DNA of 34,320 nucleotides from Actinomycetota bacterium (GCA_004563715.1 SIRX01000185.1:1-34320); one strand, 5' to 3'. Counted from the first letter of the stretch, positions 1 through 7,556 are shown. A program made the numbers and translations. Notes: generated by a model from the letters alone, not told the origin.

Positions 1-45
1 CAAACTTCAGACCCATAAAACCTTATGTTCGCCGGTTTACGTGAA

Positions 46-71
46 GAAAAAGGCGCCCCCGGAAGGGCGCC
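46..71 (-). terminator. Rho-independent terminator of the pilin gene
   Basis: GGCGCCC at 52-58 pairs perfectly with GGGCGCC at 65-71 around a 6-nt loop. On the minus strand the stem is followed directly by TTTTTCTTC. It lies about 30 nt beyond the stop codon of the pilin gene, which is where its transcript should end. Confidence 0.88.
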
Positions 72-99
72 GCAACACTGCGATTATAGTGTAATCGGT

Positions 100-549
100 T
101 TACGGAGCAGTTGGCGCAGGTGCTCCACGCGTAGCTTCCGTAACCTGTCCGTTAGCAGTGGTAAACGTATAGGCAGAGCCCCCATTGGCGTGTTGCATGG
201 AAGCGGTCCAGCCGTTGGCGCTTGAGTTCATGCCGTTAATGGTCATATCTGCTGATGGGTTGAAGCCATTGTCTTGAAGCACCGCAAGGGTAGCGCAGTC
301 ATCTGGAGCGTTATAAGCACCACCGTTCTCCGATGAGCACGATGTGGCGGCAGCAGCGGCGTTCCGAACGTCGCTCCTGGCCGTTGCTTCCCAGCCCCTC
401 TCGCGCTGCGCCAAAAATACCGGTATGGCGATGGCCGCCAGTATCCCGATGATTATGATAACGACAAGCAACTCGATTAGGGTGAAGCCTCGCTCGTCCC
501 TTTTTACCTCCTGGAGCTTTCTAAGCTCCTTCGAGAACCAGTCAAGCAT
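100..549 (-). CDS. pilA: Type IV pilin (PilA-like major pilin)
   Basis: This is a structural subunit of a type IV pilus, 149 aa, made as a prepilin that a PilD-type peptidase should cleave. A 21-residue charged leader ends in RDERG, followed by FTLIELLVVIIIIGILAAIAIP. Cleavage falls after Gly21, the mature protein starts with Phe, and Glu is at position +5, all class IVa features. The long hydrophobic helix is followed by a short globular domain. Two cysteines (in TSCSSE and DDCATL) bracket a loop and could form a disulfide. The ATG is preceded by AAAGGAG at good spacing, and a strong terminator follows the stop, so it is probably monocistronic. No assembly ATPase or platform gene lies beside it. 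Length, leader and helix fit a major pilin better than the minor pseudopilins at 20646-23983. Confidence 0.93.
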   Translation of the reverse strand: MLDWFSKELRKLQEVKRDERGFTLIELLVVIIIIGILAAIAIPVFLAQRERGWEATARSDVRNAAAAATSCSSENGGAYNAPDDCATLAVLQDNGFNPSADMTINGMNSSANGWTASMQHANGGSAYTFTTANGQVTEATRGAPAPTAP

Positions 550-994
550 CCGTGTCTCCTTTCTTTGTTTTATGGGGGGTTACGGATCTCGCCGGGATAT
601 TCGGAACAGGAGCCGCAAGACTTTAGCCTTCCGGGAAAGAATCTTTTCGAGGATGCCGTATGCGAAAGCCGGACGAACCCTGGCCGGAGCTTCGCGGGCC
701 GGCGTAAGGAGGCTCAGGAAGCTTCCGAAAACGGAGCTGTTGACTTCAGCCTACGCCGTCGAAGAAGCGCGGAGGAACCTTGGCCCGGCCGGGCGGCGCT
801 CCGAACTCGAGGAGCTTCTCGCGGTCGTCCGCGTCTCGAACTTGCTGGCTGACCCCGCCGGGAATTCCGAGGCCGAAGGCTCGGGGCTGCCGGAAAAGGA
901 CCTGCCGATCCTGCGCGCGGCGGACCACCCGGCCGGCTCGGCCCGGGCCTCAAGGCTCAGCGGCTTACCGAGGGCTTACGGGCGAGGCGAGACG
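550..994. other. 445-bp gap with no supported gene
   Basis: This stretch lies between two minus-strand genes and includes the leader of the pilin gene. Only the AAAGGAG ribosome-binding site just upstream of 549 is clear. An imperfect hairpin (AGCTTCCG, AAAA loop, CGGAGCT) lies at 720-738, and CGGAA/TTCCG arms bracket about 22 nt near 604-635. A 60-codon minus-strand frame (746-928, GTG start) has GC-rich third positions but no ribosome-binding site and no recognisable protein, so I do not call it. I could not match a c-di-GMP riboswitch core here, although one would be plausible upstream of a pilin. Confidence 0.5.
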
Positions 995-1399
995 TTAGCC
1001 TTCCGCGTCGGCCCAGCCCAGGAACTCCGTCTTCTGGGTGTCGTTTTTCTTGTCGTCCACGATCCGGAAGACCCTGGTGGGCGTGGGGTTCTTTATAAGC
1101 TCCATGTTCCCCTTGCCGTCGTAGACCTGAATCGCCACGCAGATGTAGTCTCCGGGCTCGTGTACGTCGGCGACCTGGAGCTCGGCCTCCACGACGGCGT
1201 GCCTCTGGTTGTCCCCGTTGCCCCGCAGCTCCACCACGTGGTTGGGGTCCAGGCCCCGCGGGCCTTTGGTCCCCGGCTCCAGCATGCGCTTGAAGACCGC
1301 CCGTACGTGGGCCACGCCGTCCTCGTCCCTCAGCTCTATGGGGACCCGGATCACGTCGTCTATGGTGTAGGTTTGGGACTCGATGTTTCTGGCCGGCAA
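995..1399 (-). CDS. Conserved-looking hypothetical protein, 134 aa
   Basis: I do not recognise a family. The protein is soluble, acidic and cysteine-poor apart from one Cys (DYICVAIQV), with no signal peptide or membrane segment. Alternating hydrophobic stretches (VIRVPIEL, HAVVEAELQVADV, YICVAIQVYD, TRVFRIVDD) suggest an all-beta sandwich, possibly Ig-like or ligand-binding, but that is inference. The start is TTG at 1399. It is supported by GAGGAGG four bases upstream, the strongest ribosome-binding site nearby, and no ATG lies close. The next upstream gene on this strand (RDD protein) ends 180 bp away with a hairpin between, so this gene is probably transcribed on its own. Confidence 0.72.
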   Translation of the reverse strand: MPARNIESQTYTIDDVIRVPIELRDEDGVAHVRAVFKRMLEPGTKGPRGLDPNHVVELRGNGDNQRHAVVEAELQVADVHEPGDYICVAIQVYDGKGNMELIKNPTPTRVFRIVDDKKNDTQKTEFLGWADAEG

Positions 1400-1534
1400 A
1401 TGTCCTCCTCTTTGAGCTTGCTCACCCTAATTATCTCCCAGGCGCGTCGGGGATCAAACTACCAGCAGCCTACCGGCGCGCGCCGGAGAGCTCCGGGAGG
1501 GCTTCGCCGGTCTTTCTCCATCCGGCAACGAAGA

Positions 1535-1560
1535 GGCCGGGGCCCCGAAAGGCCCCGGCC
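1535..1560 (-). terminator. Strong hairpin after the RDD gene, probable terminator
   Basis: GGCCGGGGCC (1535-1544) and GGCCCCGGCC (1551-1560) form a perfect 10-bp stem with a 6-nt loop, 20 nt past the stop codon of the RDD-family gene. The minus-strand continuation (TCTTCGTTGCC) has only a weak U-tract, so intrinsic termination is likely but not certain. Confidence 0.6.
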
Positions 1561-1579
1561 CGCCAGACTGTGTCCCGCG

Positions 1580-2032
1580 CTACTTGTGGACGACCAGGGT
1601 GCCTGCGGCCATGTCTCCCAGCCGCCGGTTGTTGGCCGAAGCGACCGCCGCTACAAACGCCACCAGGTAGAAGAAGAGGCCGTCCACGAACCGCAGCAGC
1701 GTCCGCACGGCCGCCTTGCCCAGGCCCGGCGCCTCGTCGGTGCCGGCCCGGACCACCTTTATGCCCAAAAGCATCTTGCCCACCGTCTGGCCCCAGCGCC
1801 CTTCCATAACCACGTAGTAGCCGAACACCAGCACGAAGAACAGCAGCGCCCAGCCGCCTTCCAGCGACAGGCTCACGGAGCCTCCGCCGCCGGAGGCCGT
1901 GCCCGCCATCGAGGAGAGGGCGAACGAGAGGAGCGAGAACAGGACCAGGTCCACAACCGTTGCCAGGACCCGGCGCCCGATAACGTTGACCCTGGGTGCC
2001 GAAAGGTTCTCCGGAGCTGCCTGGATAGTCAC
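1580..2032 (-). CDS. RDD-family integral membrane protein
   Basis: This is a 150-aa inner-membrane protein of the RDD family, named for conserved Arg and Asp residues in its helices. Their transport role is known for only a few members (cation/proton exchange, osmolyte handling), so the substrate here is unknown. VIGRRVLATVVDLVLFSLLSF carries the Arg and Asp of the first helix. WALLFFVLVFGYYVVMEG forms the second helix and is followed by the family motif GQTVGKMLLGIKVV. FVDGLFFYLVAFVAAV forms the third, and the tail RRLGDMAAGTLVV is typical of the family. The start is GTG at 2032, with AAAGGAGG seven bases upstream. A Gly/Ser-rich linker (SGGGGS) separates the first two helices. It is divergent from the helical-protein gene at 2239. 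Confidence 0.88.
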   Translation of the reverse strand: MTIQAAPENLSAPRVNVIGRRVLATVVDLVLFSLLSFALSSMAGTASGGGGSVSLSLEGGWALLFFVLVFGYYVVMEGRWGQTVGKMLLGIKVVRAGTDEAPGLGKAAVRTLLRFVDGLFFYLVAFVAAVASANNRRLGDMAAGTLVVHK

Positions 2033-2101
2033 TTGCTGGCCTCCTTTGGGTATCGTGTCCCCCAGGCCGAATTATCACTCCGGACGCGGCCTCCCCGTAT
2101 C

Positions 2102-2189
2102 CCCCAAATGAGTGATTTACTCGGGGAGGAGCGGCTTTTGAGAGGCCGGGGACGTCCGGGGCGGGCCGGGAGCTTTTAGTGCTCCCCGG
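2102..2189. promoter_or_regulatory. Inverted repeats in the divergent intergenic region
   Basis: Between the divergent genes at 2032 and 2239, GAGT-GATTT-ACTC (2110-2122) is flanked by CCCC and GGGG. Further on, CCGGGAGC (2166-2173) pairs with GCTCCCCGG (2181-2189) across TTTTAGT with one bulge. The first resembles a small operator; the second could form a leader hairpin for the 2239 gene. A GATAAT-like -10 for the RDD gene is the reverse complement of 2071-2076. No convincing -35 box is visible. Functions are inferred only from symmetry and position. Confidence 0.3.
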
Positions 2190-2238
2190 AAGCGGGTAGG
2201 CAAGAGGTGAAGCACGACGGCAAAACGAGGAGGCTACG

Positions 2239-2808
2239 TTGACTGATAGAGGAAACACCAGGATGACGCAGCAGGAGGCGCGGCAGGCCGCCCAGGAGGG
2301 CGCCCGGGAGTGGCTCGGCATGTTGCAAAACCTGGCGGAGCAGATCCAGAAGCAGCAGCAGACCTCCCAGCAGATGAGCCAGGAGCTGATGAACACCTAC
2401 ATCCAGCTCTTGAACACCCCGGGCTCCTACCTTTCCGGCCAGGCCGAGCAGCAGCGGCAGACCCTCCAGCAGGTGGCGCAGCGCTGGATGGAGCAGGCCC
2501 AGGAGCAGCAGCAGACCTTCCGGCAACAGGCCCAGGAGCAGCAACAGACCTTTCAGCAGATGGTTCGGGATTCGCTGGACACCTACGCGCAGCTCCTGAA
2601 CATCCCGGTCTCCTACGCCCAGAAGGGCCTGCGGGAGGCCCGTCTCCCCATCGAGGGTTATGACGACCTGAGCGCCGAGGAGGTCTCCAAACGCCTCGAC
2701 GGCCTCTCCCCCGAGGAGCTCCGCGCGGTCCGCGACTACGAGGAGCGGACCAACAACCGCTCCACGGTGTTGCAGGAGCTAGACCGCAAGATCCGGGGCG
2801 GGTCTTAG
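2239..2808 (+). CDS. Gln-rich helical phasin-like protein with hendecad repeats
   Basis: This 189-aa protein is predicted to be almost entirely helical. Residues 10-110 are rich in Gln, Glu and Ala and contain an exact-register 11-residue repeat, QAQEQQQTFRQ then QAQEQQQTFQQ, encoded by a 33-bp tandem repeat at 2494-2559. The motif TYxQLLNxPxSY occurs twice (residues 53-64 and 115-126), so the helical part is itself duplicated. The C-terminal 45 residues (YDDLSAEEVSKRLDGLSPEEL then RAVRDYEER, NNRSTVL) resemble a small helical module I associate with other actinobacterial proteins. Hendecads make amphipathic helices that coat lipid or polymer surfaces, so a phasin-like or membrane-surface role is plausible but unproven. 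The start is TTG with GAGGAGG five bases upstream. A perfect terminator follows, so the gene is monocistronic. Confidence 0.8.
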   Translation: MTDRGNTRMTQQEARQAAQEGAREWLGMLQNLAEQIQKQQQTSQQMSQELMNTYIQLLNTPGSYLSGQAEQQRQTLQQVAQRWMEQAQEQQQTFRQQAQEQQQTFQQMVRDSLDTYAQLLNIPVSYAQKGLREARLPIEGYDDLSAEEVSKRLDGLSPEELRAVRDYEERTNNRSTVLQELDRKIRGGS

Positions 2809-2827
2809 GGAACACCCGCGACCGCAG

Positions 2828-2868
2828 GGGCCGGGACCCCGGAGCAATACCGGGGTCCCGGCCCTTTA
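2828..2868 (+). terminator. Rho-independent terminator with a perfect 15-bp stem
   Basis: Bases 2828-2842 pair without mismatch with 2850-2864 around the loop AGCAATA, followed by TTTAT. It starts 20 nt after the stop codon of the helical-protein gene and separates it from the CNNM pair. Confidence 0.92.
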
Positions 2869-2910
2869 TCCGTGCGTGGCGGCTGGCCTGTTCCCGGGGC
2901 CGTCACGCGG

Positions 2911-2940
2911 TTACTTCTCCCGGCCGGCCGGCTGTATACT
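2911..2940 (+). promoter_or_regulatory. Possible promoter of the CNNM operon
   Basis: TATACT (2935-2940) is a good -10 match. TTACTT (2911-2916) is a weak -35 match with an 18-bp spacer. It lies after the terminator and about 100 nt upstream of the first CNNM gene, giving a plausible start site near 2947. Confidence 0.42.
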
Positions 2941-3041
2941 TGCCGGGTGAGCAGAACCGCGACGACCCAGCCTGTTGACGACCCCGGTGTCCTCATTGAG
3001 AGAGAAGAAGGACCCCCGGATGGGGGCCGCGGCGAGGCGTG

Positions 3042-4400
3042 ATGGCCGTAGTGCCGATCTTCGCGGTGATCTTGTTCCTGATCTCCGTCAACGCCCTGTA
3101 CGTTGCGGCGGAGTTCGCGGCGGTCGGCGCGCGCCGCGCCCGGGTGCGGGACCGGGCCGAGGAAGGCGACCGGCTGGCGCGCCAGTTGCTGCCCGTACTC
3201 GAGGACCGCGCCCAGCTCGACCGGTACATCGCGGCGTGCCAGATCGGCATAACGCTCTCGAGCATCGTCGTCGGCTTCTACGGTCAGGCGCAACTCACGC
3301 CCCTCGTGAGCCCGCTCCTGGTCACCCTGGGGTTCGGCGAGAGGGTTGCCACCTCGGCGGCGGCGACCGGCCTGCTTCTGGGGCTCACCTTCGGGCAGGT
3401 GGTGCTCGGGGAGTTGTTTCCGAAATCCCTAGCCATCCGCTACCCGGAGCGGATAGCGCTCGCCACCATGCTGCCGATGCGCTGGTCGCTCGTGGTGCTC
3501 GGGCCGTTTATCGCGGTGCTGAACGGCTCCGGGCTCTTCCTGATGCGCGTGCTGGGGCTCCGGGCCGGGGCGGAGCACCGCAACGTACACTCGCCGGACG
3601 AGCTCGAGATGCTCTTCCGGGAGAGCGCGCGGGGAGGCCTGATCGACGCCGGGGAGCGCGAGATGCTCGAGAACGTGCTGCATCTGGAGGAGCGGGTCGC
3701 GCGCCAGGTGATGGTCCCCCGAAACCGGCTCGTCGCCGCGCCGCTCGAGACCCCGCCCGGGGAGCTTCTCACGAGGCTCGTCGGCTCGCCGCACACCCGG
3801 TTCCCGATTTTCGACGGCAACATAGACAACATCGTCGGCATGGTGCACCTGCGCGACCTCTACCTCTTCGCGCGTGAGAACCCGGGGGGCGGCGACCTCG
3901 ACGAGATCCTGCGCGAGGTTCCCCTCGTACCGGAGTCCACGCCCGTCTGGGAGTTGTGGCGGAAGATGGGCGAGCAGCGCAGCTACGTTGCGGTTATCTT
4001 CGACGAGCACGGCGGCACCGCTGGGATGGTAACGGTCGAAGACCTCGTCGAGGAGGTCTTCGGCGAAGTACGCGACGAGTTCGACCTCGAAGAACCCGAT
4101 ATGGTCCGCGAGGACGACTCCGGGCGCACCCGCCTCCGGGGTGACATGCTGGTCCCGGTGGCGAACAGCCGCCTCCTGCTAGACCTCCCCAAGGAAGCCG
4201 ACACCGTTGGCGGGCTCGTGCTGGAGCGGCTCGGGCAGCCGCCCGAGGTCGGTGACGAGGTCGCCGTCGGCGGCACGAAGCTGCGCGTCGAGGCCGTGCG
4301 TGAGGGCGGCGTCGAGGAGGTCAGCGTCCGGCGGCCCGACCGGCCAGCGGACGAGGCCCTCTACCAGCCTCCGGACGGCCCGGGAGATGACGAGGGATGA
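3042..4400 (+). CDS. CNNM/CorC-family membrane protein (DUF21-CBS-CorC_HlyC), copy 1
   Basis: This inner-membrane protein of about 452 aa belongs to the family linked to Mg2+ efflux and divalent-cation homeostasis and often annotated as hemolysin. The N-terminal DUF21 transmembrane domain (about 1-190) begins with LFLISVNALYVAAEFAAV and carries the conserved GELFPKS near residue 125, part of the ion path. A CBS pair follows (about 210-330), from VMVPRNRL through the second CBS segment, then FDEHGGTAGMVTVEDLVEEV and a C-terminal CorC_HlyC transporter-associated domain. CBS pairs in this family bind Mg-ATP. GTG at 3039 directly precedes the ATG at 3042; I chose the ATG. The ribosome-binding site is weak (GCGAGG). 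The stop codon overlaps the next start as ATGA, so the two copies should be made together and may form a heterodimer. Confidence 0.92.
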   Translation: MAVVPIFAVILFLISVNALYVAAEFAAVGARRARVRDRAEEGDRLARQLLPVLEDRAQLDRYIAACQIGITLSSIVVGFYGQAQLTPLVSPLLVTLGFGERVATSAAATGLLLGLTFGQVVLGELFPKSLAIRYPERIALATMLPMRWSLVVLGPFIAVLNGSGLFLMRVLGLRAGAEHRNVHSPDELEMLFRESARGGLIDAGEREMLENVLHLEERVARQVMVPRNRLVAAPLETPPGELLTRLVGSPHTRFPIFDGNIDNIVGMVHLRDLYLFARENPGGGDLDEILREVPLVPESTPVWELWRKMGEQRSYVAVIFDEHGGTAGMVTVEDLVEEVFGEVRDEFDLEEPDMVREDDSGRTRLRGDMLVPVANSRLLLDLPKEADTVGGLVLERLGQPPEVGDEVAVGGTKLRVEAVREGGVEEVSVRRPDRPADEALYQPPDGPGDDEG

Positions 4401-5776
4401 GCGAAGTCCTTCTGCCGCTCCTGGTCGTCGCGTTCCTCATTTTGATAAACGGGCTGTTCGTCGCGGCCGAGTTCGCCATCGTGGGGGCGAGCCAGACCCG
4501 GGTGGAGGGGCTCGCCGAGGGTGGGAGCCGCTCGGCGCGCTACGTGCGGCGCGTGCTCGAGAACCCGTCCAACCAGGATCGCTACATCGCCATAGCCCAG
4601 TTCGGGATAACGCTCGCGACGATCGGCCTCGGTATGTACGGCGAGCCGGCTATCGCGGGCTGGCTCTACGGCCCGCTCGAGGAGGGGCTCGGGATAGGGA
4701 CGGCCCTCGCCCACACGGTAGGCACGGTCCTCGCGGTCTCCGTAATGACCTACTTCCACGTCGTTATCGGGGAGATGATCCCGAAAGCCCTCGCGATCCA
4801 GACGCCGGAGAAGACGGCCCTCCGGGTCTCGCCGGCGATAAGGATCGTCGGGCTCGTCTTTCTCCCGGCGGTCGCGCTTCTCAACGGGGTCGCAACCGGG
4901 CTGCTGAAGCTCCTGGGGGTGCCGGCCGCCGGGGAGGCGACCCAGTTCTACTCGCCCCGGGAGCTGGAGCATCTCGTAGAGGAGAGCACCGAGGGGGGGT
5001 CTCTCGAAAAAGACCAGCAGCGCCTAATCTCGGGTATCTTCGACTTCAGCGAGCGGGAAGTCCGGCAGGTGATGACGCCACGTACCCGGGTGGTGGGCGT
5101 GCCGCTCGAAAGCGGTCCCGAGGATATAGAGCAGACTATCCGGGAGTCCAAGCACACCCGCCTGCCGGTCTACAACGGCGACCTGGATCACATAGTGGGC
5201 ATCCTGCACGTGAGGGACTTTATCCAGTGGCAGCTCCAGAGTGGCGGCTTCGGGGACGAAAGCTCCGGAGACCCAGACGCCGGCTTCGACCTCGGAGACC
5301 TGATCCGGCGCGCCCCGCGGCTGCCGGAGAACACGCCGGCGGACCGGCTGCTCGAAGCCTTCGAGCGCCTCAGGGTGCACATGGCGGTCGTCATGGACGA
5401 GTACGGCGGCACCGCGGGTATCGTGACTATGGAAGACTTGATCGAGGAGGTCGTGGGTGAGATCCGCGACGAGTTCGACCGCGGTGAGGAGCCGGAGCTC
5501 CGGACGCTCGCCGACGGGAGCGTGATCGCCGACGGCCTGGTGCTGCTCGAAGAGATAAACGAACGCTACGGAACGAACCTCGACTCGGAGGAGTTCGACA
5601 CGCTCGCGGGCCTGATGATCCAGGAGCTCGGCCGCCCGCCAGAGGAGGGCGACGTGGTCCAGGTGAACGACACCCGGCTCGAAGCGGCGCGCGTCGAGGG
5701 GCTCGCGATCTCCCGCGTCAAGGTCGTCCCCGCCCCCCGGGACCCTGAAAACCAGGGGCCGGAGAGCGGAGAGTAG
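4397..5776 (+). CDS. CNNM/CorC-family membrane protein, copy 2
   Basis: This 459-aa paralogue has the same order of domains as its upstream neighbour: DUF21 membrane domain (about 1-190; LFVAAEFAIVGA at its start and GEMIPKA at 125-131), a CBS pair (about 215-340; VMTPRTRVVGVPL), MDEYGGTAGIVTMEDLIEEVVGEI, and a C-terminal CorC_HlyC domain. The predicted role is divalent-cation (Mg2+ or Co2+) transport or homeostasis. The substrate cannot be read from sequence. Its ATG overlaps the previous stop by four bases (ATGA), behind GAGGG, which indicates translational coupling. Compared with copy 1 it has an insertion between the CBS repeats (QSGGFGDESSGDPDAGFDL). Its last 59 bp overlap the convergent oxidoreductase gene on the other strand. 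Confidence 0.92.
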   Translation: MSEVLLPLLVVAFLILINGLFVAAEFAIVGASQTRVEGLAEGGSRSARYVRRVLENPSNQDRYIAIAQFGITLATIGLGMYGEPAIAGWLYGPLEEGLGIGTALAHTVGTVLAVSVMTYFHVVIGEMIPKALAIQTPEKTALRVSPAIRIVGLVFLPAVALLNGVATGLLKLLGVPAAGEATQFYSPRELEHLVEESTEGGSLEKDQQRLISGIFDFSEREVRQVMTPRTRVVGVPLESGPEDIEQTIRESKHTRLPVYNGDLDHIVGILHVRDFIQWQLQSGGFGDESSGDPDAGFDLGDLIRRAPRLPENTPADRLLEAFERLRVHMAVVMDEYGGTAGIVTMEDLIEEVVGEIRDEFDRGEEPELRTLADGSVIADGLVLLEEINERYGTNLDSEEFDTLAGLMIQELGRPPEEGDVVQVNDTRLEAARVEGLAISRVKVVPAPRDPENQGPESGE

Positions 5777-6785
5777 CCGCCGTATCAGCGCCCGGCCGGG
5801 CCTCTCTACCGCTCTCTAGCGAGATGAGGACCTTCCCCCGGGCGCGGCCCGCTTCCAGGTACCGCATGGCCTCGGGGACTTCGGCGAGAGGGAACGTCCG
5901 GTCTACGGTCGGCGTCACCTTTCCGGCTCCGGCGAGCTCTCCCAGGACGAGCATGTCCTCGTGGTTCTCCGAGGAGACGAACGGGCGGAGTTCGTGTCCC
6001 ACGAACGGAGAGAGGATCATCGCCCGGAGAAGCCGCGGGACGACCCCAAAAAGCCGTCCGCCCCCTTCACCCCCGACGAGGACGATGGTCCCCTTCGGGG
6101 TGAGGGCTCGCCGGAGGCGCGCGAAAGGCGAGGTTCCGGCGATGTCGAGGATGAGGTCGTAGCGTTCTCCCCTCTCGGTGAAGTCCTCGCGGGTGTAGTC
6201 GATGACCTCGTCCGCGCCGATGGAACGCACCATCTCCGTTTTCTCCGGGCCGCTCACGCCGCTCACGCGCGCTCCGAACGCTTTTGAGATCTGCACGGCG
6301 TACGTCCCCACACCGCCCGAAGCGCCGACTACGAGCACGTTTTGCCCCGGCCCGACGCGCCCGTAGTCGCGCAAACCTTGAAGGGCGGTGAGGCCGGAGA
6401 CGGCGAGGACCGCCGCCTCCTCGAAGGAGAGGTTCGCGGGCTTCGGGGCGAGCTTGCCCTCTGGTGCGCGGGCATATTCGGCGAACGTCCCCTTGCCGAT
6501 GCCGAACACCTCGTCGCCGGGACGAAATCGGGTCACGTCCTTACCGACCTTCTCCACCACCCCAGCCACGTCCAGGCCCGGGACGGGGTTCTTCGGGGCG
6601 CGGAGGCCGAAGCCGAAGAGGCGTACCAGGTAGGGCAGGCCCATCATGAGGTGCCACACGCCCCGGTCCACGCCGGCCGCCCGGACGCGCACGAGGACCT
6701 CGCCGGCCCCGATCTCCGGCTTCGCGATGTCCGCAAGTTCGAGGACGTCGGGAGGACCGTATTTCGTTTGAACGATTGCCTTCAT
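5718..6785 (-). CDS. Zinc-free medium-chain NAD(P)-dependent oxidoreductase (quinone reductase-like)
   Basis: This 355-aa protein is a member of the MDR superfamily, close to NADPH:quinone reductases. The GroES-like domain spans about 1-120 (EVLVRVRAAGVD, GLDVAGVVEKVG, RPGDEVFG). The Rossmann domain carries the nucleotide-binding motif GASGGVG at 154-160, followed by IGADEVIDY. The catalytic zinc ligands of true alcohol dehydrogenases are absent (GVDRGVWH where Cys would sit), so a zinc-independent reductase is likely; the substrate is unknown. I use ATG 6785, nine codons inside the longest frame, because AAAGGAG lies just upstream. The family normally ends near RGKVLISL. Here about 30 extra Gly/Pro/Arg-rich residues follow, the last of them antisense to the end of CNNM copy 2, which suggests loss of the ancestral stop. 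It lies 57 nt after the frameshifted gene, probably in one transcript. Confidence 0.9.
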   Translation of the reverse strand: MKAIVQTKYGPPDVLELADIAKPEIGAGEVLVRVRAAGVDRGVWHLMMGLPYLVRLFGFGLRAPKNPVPGLDVAGVVEKVGKDVTRFRPGDEVFGIGKGTFAEYARAPEGKLAPKPANLSFEEAAVLAVSGLTALQGLRDYGRVGPGQNVLVVGASGGVGTYAVQISKAFGARVSGVSGPEKTEMVRSIGADEVIDYTREDFTERGERYDLILDIAGTSPFARLRRALTPKGTIVLVGGEGGGRLFGVVPRLLRAMILSPFVGHELRPFVSSENHEDMLVLGELAGAGKVTPTVDRTFPLAEVPEAMRYLEAGRARGKVLISLESGREARPGADTAATLRSPAPGFQGPGGRGRP

Positions 6786-6842
6786 TAGAGACTCCTTTCT
6801 CTTCGGCTGCATATGCCGCGCGGCATAACGGTTCGGGGCTCT

Positions 6843-7068
6843 CTATGGAATCCTCGCCAGGCCGCGTACCTTCCACCCCACGACGAGGTGGAAGATAATG
6901 AGCGCGAAGACGACGGCTGCGGCGATGAGAGAGACCTCGACCAGATGGGTGGAGGCCGCCACGAGCCCGACCACTCCGAGCGCCACGCTCAGCCCACCGC
7001 CAGGAGGCCCACACCGCGGTATCGAGGCAGATGGCTCCGAACAGGACGGGGACTGCTCTTGGGTTCAC
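6843..7068 (-). pseudogene. Frameshifted small membrane protein gene
   Basis: GTG at 7068 overlaps the stop of the DUF6326 gene as GTGA, a coupled start. The first frame reads NPRAVPVLFGAICLDTAVWA, a membrane helix, and then degenerates into Arg/Gly-rich nonsense. From about 7000 the +1 frame instead reads GLSVALGVVGLVAAS, then VSLIAAAVVFALIIFHLVVGW, and stops at TAG 6843-6845. A single extra base near 6990-7008, in a G-rich run on the coding strand, would join them into a three-helix protein of about 74 aa. I do not recognise the family. It could be a true frameshift mutation, a sequencing error in a G-rich run, or programmed frameshifting; no slippery heptamer or pseudoknot is evident. Confidence 0.62.
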
Positions 7069-7556
7069 GCTTGCTGCTGGGTGCGAACGGCTTCACGATC
7101 CGAGCTGGTCGTCATGGTCGCCGACGGTGCGGTGCGGGGCCAGGTCCAGGCGTACCGTATGATGAGGGCGAGAAGGATCACTTCCAGTACGATGCCCAGG
7201 CCGTAGAAGTACAGCCAGGACTCGCCCACCGCATTGAATGCCGTGACGGGGACGTAGAGCGAGGCCACGATGAGGTTCGCGATGCGGTTCACCCGGGCGG
7301 GCAGCGTCATAGACAGCACGACCATGAGGATCGGGATGGCCACGAGGGTCAGCGCCGTGGTCGAAAAGGTCTGGGAGAGGTCGAATTCGAAGACCCTGCC
7401 GTCGAGGATGTCTTCGATGACGCCGGGCGTGAAGAAGTTGAGAATGTCCACGTAGGCGTACAGGAACATGAAGCTTGTCCACGCTGCGGCGAGCTTGGCT
7501 CTCACCGGCATCCGCTGTTCTTCCAGTGTGGTGGTGGGTTGACGTGTTCTCATCAT
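7065..7556 (-). CDS. DUF6326-like four-helix membrane protein
   Basis: This is a 163-aa integral membrane protein with about four helices: AAWTSFMFLYAYVDILNFF, TALTLVAIPILMVVLSMTL, IANLIVASLYVPVTAFNAVG and LYFYGLGIVLEVILLALII. The opening VRAKLAAAWTSFMFLYAY and the Asp in YVDI match my recollection of the DUF6326 family, which has no known function. The start is ATG 7556 behind AAGGAAGGAG. Its last codon overlaps the next gene's start (GTGA), so it is the upstream partner of the frameshifted small membrane gene. It lies 75 nt downstream of the interrupted membrane gene and may be the fourth gene of the LAL1-linked operon or have its own promoter. Confidence 0.82.
   Translation of the reverse strand: MMRTRQPTTTLEEQRMPVRAKLAAAWTSFMFLYAYVDILNFFTPGVIEDILDGRVFEFDLSQTFSTTALTLVAIPILMVVLSMTLPARVNRIANLIVASLYVPVTAFNAVGESWLYFYGLGIVLEVILLALIIRYAWTWPRTAPSATMTTSSDREAVRTQQQA

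Noticed and set aside
550-720. c-di-GMP riboswitch upstream of the pilin gene
   Set aside because: I looked for the GEMM-type conserved segments on the minus strand and found only loose matches and generic hairpins. A covariance-model search would settle it.
746-928. 60-codon minus-strand frame in the gap upstream of the pilin gene
   Set aside because: It has GC-rich third positions but no ribosome-binding site, no recognisable motif and a weak GTG start; not enough to call a gene.
344-2179. Plus-strand open frame of 611 codons
   Set aside because: It runs antisense through the pilin, the 134-aa and the RDD genes, is low-complexity in composition and has no family features. Long antisense frames are expected at this GC content.
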